The notes: generated by a model not told the origin, from the sequence alone. 64,000 nt of DNA from Stictocephala bisonia (GCA_035578905.1 JAQJVL010000111.1:1482607-1546606); one strand, 5' to 3'. Counted from the first letter of the stretch, positions 47,248-59,894 are shown. Made by a program: numbers and translations.

Positions 47248-49865
47248 CGAGACCTTGAAACTATCAAAGGTCCTGACAGCCGTAATTTGTAACTGCGATG
47301 TTCACACCCGAGACCTTGAAACTATCAAAGGTCCTGACAGCCGTAATTTGTAACTGCGATGTTCACACCCGAGACCTTGAAACTATCAAAGATCCTGCCA
47401 GCCGTAATTTGTAACTGCGATGTTCACACCCGAGACCTTGAAACTATCAAAGGTCCTGACAGCCGTAATTTGTAACTGCACCGCACTCACCCGAGACCTT
47501 GAAACTATCAAAGGTCCTGACAGCCGTAATTTGTAACTGCACTGCCCTCCCCGAGACCTTGAAACTATCAAAGGTCCTGCCAGCTGTAATTTGTAACTGC
47601 ACTGCCCTCCCCGAGACCTTGAAACTATGAAAGGTCCTGCCAGCCGTAATTTGTAACTTCGCTGCCCTCACCCGAGACCTTGAAACTATCAAAGGTCCTG
47701 CCAGTTGTAATTTGAAACTGCACTGCCCTCACCCTAGACCTTGAAACTATCAAAGGTCCTGACAGCCGTAATTTGTAACTGCACTGCCCTCCCCGAGACC
47801 TTGAAACTATCAAGGGTCCTGACAGCCGTAATTTGAAACTGCACTGCCCTCCCCGAGACCTTGAAACTATCAAAGGTCCTGACAGCCGTAATTTGTAACT
47901 GCACTGCCCTCCCCGAGACCTTGAAACTATCAAAGGTTCTGCCAGCCGTAATTTGTAACTTCGCTGCCCTCACCCGAGACCTTGAAACTATCAAAGGTCC
48001 TGCCAGCCGTAATTTGTAACTTCGCTGCCCTCACCCGAGACCTTGAAACTATCAAAGGTCCTGCCAGCCGTAATTTGTAACTGCACTGCCCTCACCCGAG
48101 ACCTTGAAACTATCAAAGGTCCTGCCAGCCGTAATTTGTAACTGTACTACCCTCACCCGAGACCTTGAAACTATCAAAGGTCCTGACAGCCGTAATTTGT
48201 AACTGCACTGCCCTCCCCGAGACCTTGAAACCATCAAAGGTCCTAACAGCCGTAATTTGTAACTGCACTGCCCTCACCCGAGACCTTGAACTATCAAAGG
48301 TCCTGCCAGCTGTAATTTGTAACTGCACTGCCCTCACCCGAGACCTTGAAACTATCGAAGGTCCTGCCAGCTGTAATTTGAAACTGCACTGCCCTCACCC
48401 TAGACCTTGAATCTGTCAAAGGTCCTGCCAGCTGTAATTTGAAACTGCACCGCACTCACCCGATACCTTGAAACTATCAAAGGTCCTGACAGCCGTAATT
48501 TGTAACTGCACTGCCCTCCCCGAGACCTTGAAACTATCAAAGGTCCTGACAGCCGTAATTTGTAACTGCACTGCCCTCCCCGAGACCTTGAAACTATCAA
48601 AGGTACTGCCAGCTGTAATTTGTAACTGCACTGCCCTCACCCGAGACCTTGAAACTATCAAAGGTCCTGACAGCCGTAATTTGTAACTGCACTGCCCTCC
48701 CCGAGACCTTGAAACTATCAAAGGTCCTACCAGCCGTAATTTGAAACTGCACTGCCCTCACCCTAGACCTTGAATCTGTCAAAGGTCCTGCCAGCTGTAA
48801 TTTTTAACTGCACCGCACTCACCCGATACCTTGAACTATCAAAGGTCCTGCCAGCCGTAATTTGTGACTGCACCGCCCTCACCCGATGCCTTGAAACTAT
48901 CAAAGATCCTGCCAGCCGTAATTTATAACTGCGCTTTCATCATACGAGACCCTGAAACTATGAAAGATCCTGCCGGTCGTAATTTGTAACTGCACTGCCC
49001 TCACCCGAGACTTTTAAACTATCAAAAGTCCTGCCAGCTATAATTTGTAACTGTACCGCCCTCACCCGAGACCTTCAAACAATCAAAGGTCCTGCCAGCC
49101 GTTATTTGTAACTGCGCTGCCCTCACCCGAGATCTTGAAACTATCAAAGGTCCTGACAACCGTAATTTGTAACTGCACTGCCCTCCCCGAGACCTTGAAA
49201 CTATCAAAGGTCCTTCCAGCCGTAATTGCACTGCCCTCACCCAAGACCTTGAAACTATCAAATGTCCTGACAGCTGTAATTTTTAACTGCACCACCCTCA
49301 CTCGAGACCTTGAAACTATCAAAGGTCCTGACAGCCGTAATTTATAACTGCACTGCCCTCACACGAGACCTTGAAACTATCAAAGGTCCTGCCAGCTGTA
49401 ATTTTTAACTGCACCGCTCTCACCCGAGACCTTGAAACTATCAAAGGTCCTGCAAGCCGTACTTTGTAACTGCACTGCCCCCCCCCCCCCCCCCCGAGAC
49501 CTTGAAACTTTCTAAGGTCATGCCAGCCGTAATTTTTAATTGCACTGCCCTCACCCTAGACATTGAAACTATCAAAGGTCCTACCAGACGTAATTTGTAA
49601 CTGCACTGGCCTCACCCGATGCCTTGAAACTATCAAAGATCCTGCCAGCCGTAATTTATAACTGCGCTTTCATCATCCGAGACCCTGAAACTATGAATGA
49701 TCCTGCCGGTCGTAATTTGTAACTGCACTGCCCTCACCCGAGACCTTTAAACTATCAAAAGTCCTGCCAGCCATAATTTGTAACTGTACCGCCCTCACCC
49801 GAGACCTTCAAACTATCAAAGGTCCTACCAGCCATAATTTGTAACTGCTCTGGCCTCACCCAAGA
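47248..49865. repeat. 61 bp minisatellite, ~43 copies, with a C18 tract and a 733 bp higher-order duplication
   Basis: The unit contains CGAGACCTTGAAACTATCAA, AGGTCCTGACAGCCGTAATT and TGTAACTGCACTGCCCTCACC. Two-base length variants (CTCCCC versus CTCACCC) alternate. A pure C run of 18 lies at 49478-49495. A distinctive run of variant units starting GATGCC at 48885 recurs at 49618, 733 bp later (12 units). Many frames stay open by chance on both strands. Confidence 0.97.
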
Positions 49866-50073
49866 CGCATAATCTAATAACTCCCATAGAGCTAAGTTCA
49901 TTATGTTAATATTTTTTTTTTAAACCTCAAAAATATTTATCATAACACAACTTTATCTACGCTACATGATAGGCCCTACGTCTTTCATATGTATGATCTC
50001 AATAGCAAAATAATGATTATGGCTTAAAAGCTATGCTGTATATTAATGTTTGCCCGAAGACTCTAAACCAGTT
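49866..50073. other. AT-rich spacer, nothing recognised
   Basis: A short stretch between the 61 bp array and the Helitron-like element. Confidence 0.5.
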
Positions 50074-50595
50074 ATCTTATACTATAAAACGAGCAAGGAA
50101 TTGTATGTATGTATGTATGTACCTATTTCCAGTCATTTTATTTCAAAAACGGCTCTACCGATTTTCTTCGTACTTTGTCTATAAAAGGTTTTCTACCTCA
50201 GGAATCCAATGGATTTGGTGACAATTTTGAGAAAACTCATTTTCTATGAGTTTTCACGATTCCAAAAGTAAATGGGTGGGCGGGTGGGTCAATACCACTG
50301 TTTAATGTTTACTATTTACTATTTCAACATGTGAGTTATGATTTTAATTTATTTTTTTAAATAACACATGTTTTTTCTGAATCTGTTAAAATGTAAACAA
50401 ACCAAATATTATTGTATTTTTCTTACCTATGTCTAATATACACAATTCAGTTATTCTCGAACTTTATTTCATTTTTATTATAATTTCAACGCACCGCAAC
50501 GCATATTTATGGTCCTTCGAGCTGGATTACAGAAAGTAAGATAAATTTACAGTTCATTGATAACTTCAGTTCAGTGTATTTTAACTTTTTCTTAG

Positions 50596-50886
50596 ATGCC
50601 AGGCGGACGTCCTCCAAAACGACGCAAGTTTAATTTTAATAAAAATGAGCCACCAATACCGAATTTAAATGAATCTCAAGATACTGAAACATGCTATGAA
50701 GCTGAAATTGAAAATACAGGTCTTGATTCAAACAGTGAAACAAATCTTATGACTTGTAATAATACTTTGCAAAAAACTTCTACAAATAATTCTGGAAATA
50801 CCTTACAAACTTCTAGCAACTTTTTTAATTACGATTTGCCATCAACCTCGGGGGTAACACCGAGGTTGATGGCAAATCGTAATTAA
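50596..50886 (+). CDS. 96-codon open frame, N-terminal-like part of a transposon protein (tentative)
   Basis: It begins MPGGRPPKRRKFNFNKNEPP, a basic, proline-rich start, and continues as Asn/Thr/Ser/Glu-rich low-complexity sequence (for example NSETNLMTCNN). It then runs into the centre of a palindrome at 50850-50860 and stops within the mirrored arm. I do not recognise a domain. The basic start and the Helitron-like left end suggest the beginning of a Helitron protein whose remainder was replaced by an inverted copy of its own 5' part. A functional product is unlikely. Confidence 0.35.
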   Translation: MPGGRPPKRRKFNFNKNEPPIPNLNESQDTETCYEAEIENTGLDSNSETNLMTCNNTLQKTSTNNSGNTLQTSSNFFNYDLPSTSGVTPRLMANRN

Positions 50887-51058
50887 AAAAGTTGCTAGAA
50901 GTTTGTAAGGTATTTCCAGAATTATTTTTAGAAGTTGTTTGCAAAGTATTATTACAAGTCATAAGATTTGTTTCACTGTTTGAATCAAGATCTGTATTTT
51001 CAATTTCAGCTTCATAGCATGTTTCAGTATCTTGGGATTCATTAAAATTCGGTATTGG
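50653..51058. repeat. palindrome with 198 bp arms and 10 bp loop
   Basis: Left arm 50653-50850, right arm 50861-51058, with only a handful of mismatches (TTTAAATG versus TTTTAATG; CTACAAAT versus CTAAAAAT; AGGTCTTG versus AGATCTTG). The left arm is the protein-reading strand of the frame at 50596. A transcript would fold into a near-perfect ~200 bp duplex. Confidence 0.95.
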
Positions 51059-51107
51059 AAGTCAGCGATTAGACGATATGAACCCGATCGGAGATCGGCT
51101 TTCCTGG

Positions 51108-51892
51108 TACTTTATATATATACAGGTAACGTATAAAATACAAAAGATCTTACTTAAAAAATAATAAAGATTTTAATGCCAAGCCTTTACGATTGCAATT
51201 AACCTTTAGTATGTCTTATATTAGTGGAAGTACAAGTATACTTTACTTATGATACAGTTGAATCAATATTATTATTAAAAACATTTTTAAGGAGAAATAA
51301 TTCATAAATAACATAGTAAGGAGGAAGCATGTAACAAAATAAACAAAAATATGTAATGCCAAAAAGTAACTTAATACATAAAAATTTATGGTAAGCTAAC
51401 AATAAAGGAAAGAGGTAAGAAAAATATAAGTGCCCTCTGTGCGAAAACTTGCATGTGAATTAGCTGTAACTATGAATTTACTTTTAAAGAAACAGTGAAA
51501 AACAAATATATATAATAGATAATTTGTTTAGTGCTGTGTTTTTCATACTATTTGGTGAGATTGGTTTCAGTGTAGAGTTGTTAGATAGTGGTTTGAAGTC
51601 CTGCCATCTAGCATTTATGTGCGAAGGGAATATTTTCAGAAGGTGGGAGTAAAAGAGACTTTTTATTTGGGGCATGGAAGCCAGGCTGGGAATTAGTCAC
51701 TCGGACGTTGTATGGAGTGGAAGATATCTGATAGATGAGCTATGCCAGGTGTTCACACAATCAGGCCAATCTATTCAAGTTAACTATTGTAATTCTGTAT
51801 TTAATGTTTTTCTCTGTTTAATCTCCTATTCCTACATTTTCTTCTACAGCCTTTCAATAAACAAGAGAACCCCTTAAATATGTTGTAAACTT
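51108..51892. other. AT-rich sequence, nothing recognised
   Basis: Short frames on both strands around 51484-51877 show no domain. Confidence 0.45.
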
Positions 51893-51962
51893 TGAACCCC
51901 CATGACGTTGTATGCTCTTAACCCCCATGACGTTGTATGCTCTTAACCCCCATGACGTTCTT
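51893..51962. repeat. 25 bp direct repeat, ~2.8 copies
   Basis: AACCCCCATGACGTTGTATG plus CTCTT occurs three times, the last copy diverging after GACGTT. Confidence 0.93.
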
Positions 51963-54900
51963 ATAGCTCAATGTAAAATCTTTGTTTAGCCCCTATCTGA
52001 TTTGCCTGATCTATTGTACAAATCAACAATCCTTCGACACACTTAACATAACATTAAAAGGTCTTCAGTGTTAAAGAGGTATAATATTACACTGGATGGT
52101 GCTCCTGATGAGATGGTCACAGCATCACCCAGGGGTCAGGTCTCTAAAGGTGCGAAACCTACAAAGTGACCAGTGAGGTACACAAACAGCCCAAGTGGTG
52201 TTCAAGTATACTTACAATTGCACAGTGACATTTTAAGGCTATAAAACAAAAAACATTAAAAACACTACTTCAAAATATTTTTAAGAAAAATATTTACAGC
52301 ACTATTGAAAATAGAATTATATTCAATTGAACATTTTACTAAAAAAATTCATATATTCCTATTTCAAAAACCTGACAATTTTACGATAAATAATGACAGA
52401 CAATGGGGGAAAATATATATGTACCAAGAAGATGAAAATGTTATTTCTATACATTCCCTCATACTACTTCCTTCATAAATATTATTATCTATGTATTTTC
52501 ATTGTCTGCAATTTAAATGTACAAATGAAATAAAATATTAATTATATAAGGAGTACATATTAAATGAAATTATAAAGAAGCAGACAAACCACACCCCTGA
52601 GGTAAACCCAACCAATGAGGCCTGTGGATCCAACAGAGAGAAGAAAAGAAGAAGAAAGAGAAACCAAATCCTGCCATAAAAGATCTTGTTTTGCATAACG
52701 AATGAATTAGCTGAGTCATAATTATTAAGGGCGGTGTTACTATTAACAATAATAACTGAATTGCATCCATGTCTATTTGTCATTTAGTGCTTCATAACGT
52801 TATAAAGTTTTAATTGTCAGTTGTAATAGGAATTTTATATTAGAAAACCAATAAAAGCGAGGAATTATAACTGGTTCAACAAAGGTACTTAGCGATAAAT
52901 TACAACACTTAGCCTCTACATAGGCAATTATCTTGTGAACTCAAGGGAACATGCGAGTTAGACTCTATAAATTGACTTCTGTTCGCAATTTGACGAATCA
53001 TTAACTCCGCGTGAGACTACCACGTCTTCTATGCTGGCTATTCATAAGGAAACGTGTGAGAAACATGCACTGCGGACACAGCCCGGCTTATTCCGACACT
53101 CACACTTAACACAACGTTAATTAATAAAAACAAGAACATATTTATTCCATAGTAAAAAGAAATTTCAAAAATAACAATTGCCAAACTTGGAATAACTTAC
53201 CTTAACCTGGTAGTAGGTTAACTAGAGATGAAAAGTACAAAATAAGTACAGTAAACATAAAATCTTACACGAGACAGTCTAAAATTAACTAGTCACACTT
53301 AGCGGCCTACTGCAGTACCAATGCTTGTACTTGTACCACCCTACCAAAGCTTGTAGGGGCAATCTGACAAAGGAGATAAACAGGAGTTAAATTTAATTTA
53401 AGACTAAAGAAACAAAAAATTATAAGGAGAAAAGTTTCAAATTTAATTACAAATCTAACTTGTAGAATAAACTAAGAGAATTATAAACATAAACACAATT
53501 TGTTTGCAGTATCGTAAGTAAATCGTCGATATCGTCTTTATTTAGTAACCATCAATTTAATTTAATTTAAAATAAGTTGACATTTTTGGAATTCTGGTAA
53601 TTTATAAAATATAAGTGGATCTAGAAATAAAAAAGTTTTTCGATATTTTTTTCATGGGTTTGATAAAAGTAAACTTTAAAGCAGCTCAGTTATACAATTG
53701 AAATTACTTTGCTTCGTCATTTCCACTTCGAATGAAAAAAGTGTTAGTATTATTGAAAAAGGTATTTTAAAAACCGAAAGTTGCACTTTGCTCCATTGGT
53801 GAAGTTCAATACAGTCTATACGATCGTGTAGAGGAAAATTAATGAACTTGAACTACAGTATATTCAACTGTGATTTGTTTTATACAAGGTGTCCCGTAAT
53901 TATTTGCCAGAAGAAATAAATAACATTCTTTAGCAAGAACTAAAACATTCCTCTTGATCTTGAGCTTCCCTACAAAGTTATGTAAGTTGAAAAACAACTT
54001 TAATATGTGAACAATTCCTGGGCAGTTAGGGCTAGGCCGCTTGGGTTAAGCTCGATGGTGGGAAAAATTCCAATGTTTTTTCTTTAAAATTAACTTGTCG
54101 ACCACTATTTCAGTCCTTAACTATTTAAACTTTACATTCATTTTACATTCTATAAACTTTATTGTATAGCAGATTTATGTTTACAATTCTAATTGGCTCA
54201 GATATACACTGATACAACACGATACAAAGACACTACCACAGACATACTTGAAATGTTGTCCCACATAACTTGGGTCCAGAATTTGTTATCATATTAGATC
54301 GTATTAGAAATTTAAACAAACAGATTTAAAGATTGTATAAAAAGATTCCTTGTGGAGAAAGTTTGTTGCCCTGTAAATGATTTTATTAAGTAATATGTTA
54401 AACTATAGATAAAACAAACAATGAATAAGTCTGTTTATTTTAAAAGATTGGTTTTGTAGCAGCATTTGATGTTGTACTAATAGTCAATATCAGTAGAAAG
54501 TACATTTTTAGTATTAAAATTGATGTAATTAAAATTATTTAAGTAGACGATTCGAATGCAATTTGTCATAACTGTCTGCTGTAAAAATATTTTTATTTTA
54601 TTATAAATGAATCATTTTCAAGTTATTATAGGACAAAATATGAAAGATTCCAAGACTGGAGCAGAGAAACTTTGCAAGATTTAGAGAAAGAAAAATCTAG
54701 TAGTACGGTTTAGAAACTGCTCACCGAACGTCAATTTTTTAAATACTGTAATATTGTTCGAAAAAAATTATTCTTTTTTTTTTTGTATTGAGCTGTATGT
54801 GTCTATTCCAACTTACTCAGATGTTCAGAAATTATTTAAATTTTCGAGATGTAATTTTGCAGTCAGGAAAAGTGACATTTTTGCTTAAGAATAATTCTGC

Positions 54901-55054
54901 TATGTATTTATATCTTGAATTAAGGGACATCCTATATAGCTTTAGGTTAGTATTATTTAGAGACGTTCCTACCTACTTACTCTACAAAGGTAAAGGACAA
55001 CGAATACTGAGAGATTTTGCACGACCATCATTAGTCTACACAAATTTCTACTTA
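51963..55054. other. AT-rich sequence, nothing recognised
   Basis: CAAGGTGTCCCGTAATTA at ~53885 resembles a mariner-type terminus, but no partner end was found. A less AT-rich block at ~52900-53110 has no recognisable content. Frames at 52538-52783 and 54788-55084 lack domains. Confidence 0.4.
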
Positions 55055-55720
55055 GGTAGGTGGGTCCCAGGTATTGTGTTTTAGGATAGATGAGAGGGTC
55101 CCAAGAAGTCGTAGCGAAGAGTGGATGAGTGGGTCCCAAGAAGTTGTGGCGTAGAGTGGATGAGTGTGTCCCAAGAAGTCGTGGCGTAGAGTGGATGAGT
55201 GGGTCCCAAGAAGTCGTGGCGTAGGGTGGATGAGTGGATCCCAAGAAGTTGTGGCGTAGAGTGGATGAGTGGGTCCCAAGAAGTTGTGGTGTAGAGTGGA
55301 TGAGTGGGTCCCAAGAAGTTGTGGCGTAGAGTGGATGAGTGGGTCCCAAGAAGTCGTGGCGTAGAGTGGATGAGTGGGTCCCAAGAAGTCGTGGCGTAGA
55401 GTGGATGAGTGGGTCCCAAGAAGTCATGGCGTAGAGTGGATGAGTGGGTCTCACGAAGTCGTGGTGTAGAGTAAATGAGTGGGTCCCAAGAAGTTGTGGC
55501 GTAGAGTGGATGAGTGGGTCCCAAGAAGTTGTGACGTAGAGTGGATGAGTGGGTCCTAAGAAGTCGTGGCTTAGGGTGGATCCTAAGTATTTGTGTTTTA
55601 GGCTGGACAGGTGGATGCCATGAAGTCGTGTCGTAGGGCGGGCAGGTAGGTCCTGAGTATTTCTGTTTAGGGAGGATGGGTAGGGCCGATAAAGTCGTGT
55701 CTTACGGCAGATAGTGTACA
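55055..55720. repeat. 35 bp minisatellite, ~15 clean copies plus degenerate right flank
   Basis: The unit is GTCCCAAGAAGTCGTGGCGT plus AGAGTGGATGAGTGG; the period of 35 was checked at 55098, 55133 and 55168. Beyond ~55585 units are longer and diverged. As 35 is not a multiple of 3, the minus-strand frame cycles through three phases and yields a 35-residue repeat over 259 codons; I regard that as an artefact. Confidence 0.95.
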
Positions 55721-57829
55721 TCGTACCTACATGACTCTTGGATTGCACCCCTAGCTACAATGGAACGATCTAAAGCTATAAAGGGGGTATTACAGCCCAC
55801 TTGCTCATAAGTATGTTCGTGGGCTTGCTGAGATCATCAAGGAATTAAAATAGTTCTTTATTATAATTTATGTTCCACTCGACAAACTGTTCTCTATCAC
55901 CAATCAAATATTGTGTCATGTCAGTACACTTACGATGCAGCCGGTCACCATTCAAGGCGAGTGTAGACTTTACGGCTCGTGTAACCCTGGCCTGGAATGC
56001 CTAACTATGTACATCGTTCTATCTCTGCGGATAAACAGATCAGTTGGAATGAGAGAGACAGTTGATGAAACTACATCTTGTGAACACAAATCGGCATTGT
56101 AAACAATAAATTGAAACCGGAACCCAATTTGGGATGGAATGAAGTGGCAAAGCGGAGCGGAGTGGAAGCGGAGAAGCCATTAACAGTATCAGAGAGGCAT
56201 CCCGAGTGGCGCCACCCCGCCAGCCGTGACTTACACTTATCAGTAGACGACGGCGGCTCCGCTGTAGCTCACCTCGGCTCCAATAGTTTGTACTCGATAC
56301 ATATGTATTTCAGTTCAAACGTACCCTAATTTTTAGATTACGTTTTAAATTTTCACTGTCAGCTTTTTTATTTTTTTAAATTTCATTATTATCACACAAG
56401 TCAATAATTGCATTTTTGTGGGAAGGGTAAACTAAATTTAATTTGAATATTTACTTACTTTTTAGTTTTAATGATGCGTACAAATTTGGATGATATTTTA
56501 TATTCGGGTACCTATTTTTATAAAGAAAAATAAATGCAAATATAAAGGGGACTTTTAGTTATAAATATTATTGATTTTTTATCGTTCTTTTGTAATTTTC
56601 TTCCACCGAATGTCTTTCAGAGTTGTAATACGCTTAAAGATGATAAAATAAGTAAATTAGGATAAAATGCCAATCAGAACAGAACAGTTCAATGTGTTAG
56701 TTAATTTTAACAAAAGCTCTCATTCTATGATTAGTTTTCTATTCACTAACTAAATCCTGTTTTTTCAACAATAACAACTTTCTATAACGTAAAACTACTA
56801 GAGATAGTATATATATAAATTTAGAAAAAACGTGATTCCGGACCACTTTTAATAAATAACTTATCCAATACAAATCAATTATTTGGAATCAATTTTTAAT
56901 ATTTAGATTAAATTTGATATGTCAACACAACTTGTTGTATGTTTTAAGCCATATATGAATGATTATATATGTGTGTAGTCTGGTTACTAACTGAGTTCGA
57001 CCTACGCTCAAACGTGGATATTTCTATTAACAATAACCTTACGTCAACAAAGATTTACGTGGAATCCGAACAAAATAGTATTGTTTACATCTTCGACCAA
57101 CTACATGCATGATATATTGTTTTTTTCCCTGAAAACATCGGAATCCCGGCCAACACGGACACCCCAGACTTTCTAGTAGTGTCCAGGCCGAGTAGCGGAC
57201 GCCTGGTGGATAGCAAGGATACTGAGAACAGAACCTATCTCCGAAACATTTTTAACATGGAAAATATGATTAATTTATATAGTAATTAATTTATGTTTTC
57301 GACAGTTGTTTGCTAGTTTAGAAGTAGGTCTATTACATGTTTTTACTGCTGATAGATATAACTGAGACAAAATGAATATTTATTCCATCTAGATAAATAT
57401 TATATGTTTTATGTATAAATTGTGTATATATCCAAACAGATAAACGTGGGAATTACATACTAAATCAAATTGTTGATATAACTTGGCAGTAAAATCTTCA
57501 TAACGAAAATATAAAAAATACTTTAATTTTTAATTGAAAATTTGATTTGTTTCCCATAAACAGAACATAAATAAATACATACAATGTTATTAATACTTAT
57601 TTGCAAAATAAAATATAGGTAACATAAGTAGAAATATAAAATAAATGAAACTTAATACAACATATTTTCCTGGTTAACATATTAGCCATTGAGAAAATGC
57701 CTCCATGGCCGGAAGCCTGTGCGCAGACATGAGTTGCTAAAAAGCTGTACGATGGCGTCAGCAATGCCAGTGTGTGTAGGGGCAAGGACAGTGAGGCCGG
57801 CAGAGTAGTTAGTGGTCGGTGACGGCGGT
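55721..57829. other. non-coding sequence; less AT-rich block at ~56105-56300
   Basis: The 56105-56300 block is unusually GC-rich for the window (AGCGGAGCGGAGTGGAAGCG; GACGACGGCGGCTCC). It could be a promoter or 5' UTR region, or a conserved element. No exon with al-like sequence could be read in it. Other parts are AT-rich, with another modest block at ~57140-57240. Confidence 0.4.
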
Positions 57830-58520
57830 CCGCAGGACAGCTGACCTCACGGCACTCATGTCCCGGTACCGGACAAACACGTGGTCGATAGCAGATAAGC
57901 CCCTATCAGTCACCCTTGTCGGCTTGTCGATACACTGCGAGAGTCCAGCCCCCACCAAAGTATTTAAGTACAAATCAATTAATGCGTCATTTTTTAATAA
58001 GTCGATATTTATGTCACCTACTAAAATGCACTTTGTATTTTTTCTAATACTGTCGTAGTAAATTCCTAAAGTATCAATAAAAACATTAACATCACTGTCA
58101 AAGGTTCTGTAAATGGCTAATAAATTAAAGTGTACATCAAAGAGCTCAAAATCTAAAGAAAGTCCGTATACATTCCCTAACGTGATCTGTTCACATGTCA
58201 CCAAAAGGCTTCTGTTTACGTAAACCACAAACACCGCTATTTTGGTTGTTCTGTAAGTTAGTCTGAAGTAGTTCAAATCCGTATAAAGTCGCTTCACCTC
58301 CCGACTCACTCAACCAACATTCAGAAAATCCAATTATATCTAGTGAAGTATTAAAAGATAAATATATATATGTATTTCGTCTAGATTCTTAGATATGCTT
58401 CTTATATTACTATGAAATATTTTTAAACCATCAAATTGATGCACAGTATCCAGCTCATCACAATCTACACGGACATTGATGTCTTCGACTACACCGTGCA
58501 AAAAGGTTCTCATCGTCAAC
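57829..58520 (-). pseudogene. LINE endonuclease domain fragment (jockey/CR1-like)
   Basis: The minus strand encodes the apurinic-endonuclease-like (EEP) domain of a non-LTR retrotransposon. It starts at LKIFHSNIRSISKNLDEI (family: '..LNIRSI..KNFDE'). After a gap and a stop comes LDFLNVG, a decayed form of the family's TECWL-type block, then VSREVKRLYTDLNYF, AVFVVYVN, IYRTFDSDVNVF, the catalytic LVGDINIDLL (residues 97-106 of the long frame) and SAIDHVFVRYRD (139-150). It ends at AVTDH, where the catalytic histidine lies. The ~100 residues around LTE are deleted or scrambled and no reverse transcriptase follows, so it is 3'-truncated, unusual for a LINE. It may be one piece of a larger broken copy. 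Confidence 0.9.
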
Positions 58521-59894
58521 ACACACATTCCCTAATAGGATAATAAATGGTAAATTTCATTATTCTATTAGGTATGAATCAGAACTGTATGAATGATTCA
58601 TTGAAACTCATAATCATCACATTTCACTTTTTTTTATTACTATTATTAAATCAATCAATATTAATTGACTGATTTATTTGACTAACATCTGTTAAATAAA
58701 AACAAATTTATTAATTAAAATTGTGGTAGGATAAACTTTTAAAATTAAAAATAATTGATTTAAGTAGTAAATTATTCATATCATCAGCTGTTTTAAATTG
58801 GATGATATATTAAATAATTGTTTTCCAAAAACAAAGTATTTAGTTTGATTTACTTTAAATAATTTTTTAATGTTCTTGAATTGTTGGAATTTTACTTATA
58901 TTTTGATTGCAATTCTTGAAACTCAATATTATGACCAGCGAAGTGGGCGGGTTCAGCTTGTATATATATGTACTGTATGTATCTTTCTTTTTTATACCAT
59001 AGCACAGATAACATTGATTTCCCGAGATAGAGATGGCGGCAACACTAATTCTTCAATACGTGCATAATTATATTAAATTTTGGTATTCCAAGTTTTTAAC
59101 TGTTCTCAAATTGTTTAAAATAACAATCTTAATGAAAGCTAAACATAAACATAAGTATGAAATAGTAAGTATGAAAATGATAACTATGGTGCTGTCCATA
59201 ATATCAAAGATTTATGACAGTTAAGAAATACTGATACAAACAACTATACATTTAAGTTATAGCGTGAGATCTAGGAATTATTTTTAAATGTAAAAAAACT
59301 GATATGGGAAAATATTCTGAAAAAGAGATTGTAGGTGCATTATACAAAACTGTTTATCTCCCATGTTCCTTAAAAGGCAGAAAATATTAGAAAACTCCAT
59401 GAAATATTAAAATGCTTCGTACTTCAATATTCAAGAGTTGAAAGAAAAACAAACAGTAAATAATCGAATATTTAGGAACGATTGTTGGCAATAGTCATTG
59501 GCCTATAAATTAAAGGCACTACATAATCAAAAAACTACTTTTAATTTTAACAAAGACTACATTCAACCATCGAACCCATTCTCAATTAATTGATTATGAA
59601 TTAAACAACTCTATCTCTTAAGCGACAAAATTTTCTAATTAAACAACGATTAAATTAGTGATTTATTTCCAAGTAATTAAATTATAATAAGTGACAAATG
59701 TAGATTATATCATATTAACATAAATCAGTGTTATTAATTAACATATTTAAGTTTACATTCCAACACACACTGACATGGGAATGTAGCTGTTTGTCACAGT
59801 AAACTTTGCAGATGTAAATTCTTTATTTTTTTAATTCAAAATTCGTTTAATTTTTTTCCTGAACACCCCTTACAAAGGATAATTACAATAAAAA
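58521..59894. other. AT-rich sequence, nothing recognised
   Basis: Short frames only. No family or repeat is recognised. Confidence 0.5.

Larger units (their letters stand above)
50074..51107 (+). mobile_element. Helitron-like element (tentative) carrying an inverted duplication
   Basis: The left end reads TCTTATACTATAAAACGAGC followed by a TATG repeat and ACGGCTCTACCGATTTTCTT. Insect Helitrons typically start with TC, an AT-rich leader and such a 'cggct..accgattt' segment. A possible 3' end is the short stem CCGATC/GATCGG (~51086-51101) followed by CTGG and a T, as in the Helitron hairpin plus CTRR-T end, although the stem sits closer to CTGG than usual. The body holds a 96-codon frame and a large palindrome. 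Confidence 0.45.

Noticed and set aside
47248..49865. CRISPR array
   Set aside because: Units are contiguous, diverge among themselves, have no unique spacers and lie in a eukaryotic genome; the same holds for the 36, 39, 53 and 54 bp arrays.
53885..54300. Mariner-type element suggested by CAAGGTGTCCCGTAATTA
   Set aside because: No mirrored end or transposase sequence was found nearby.
54969..55748. 259-codon minus-strand frame with 35-residue periodicity
   Set aside because: It coincides with the 35 bp minisatellite; the periodicity is three repeat units read in successive phases. It decays where the array decays.
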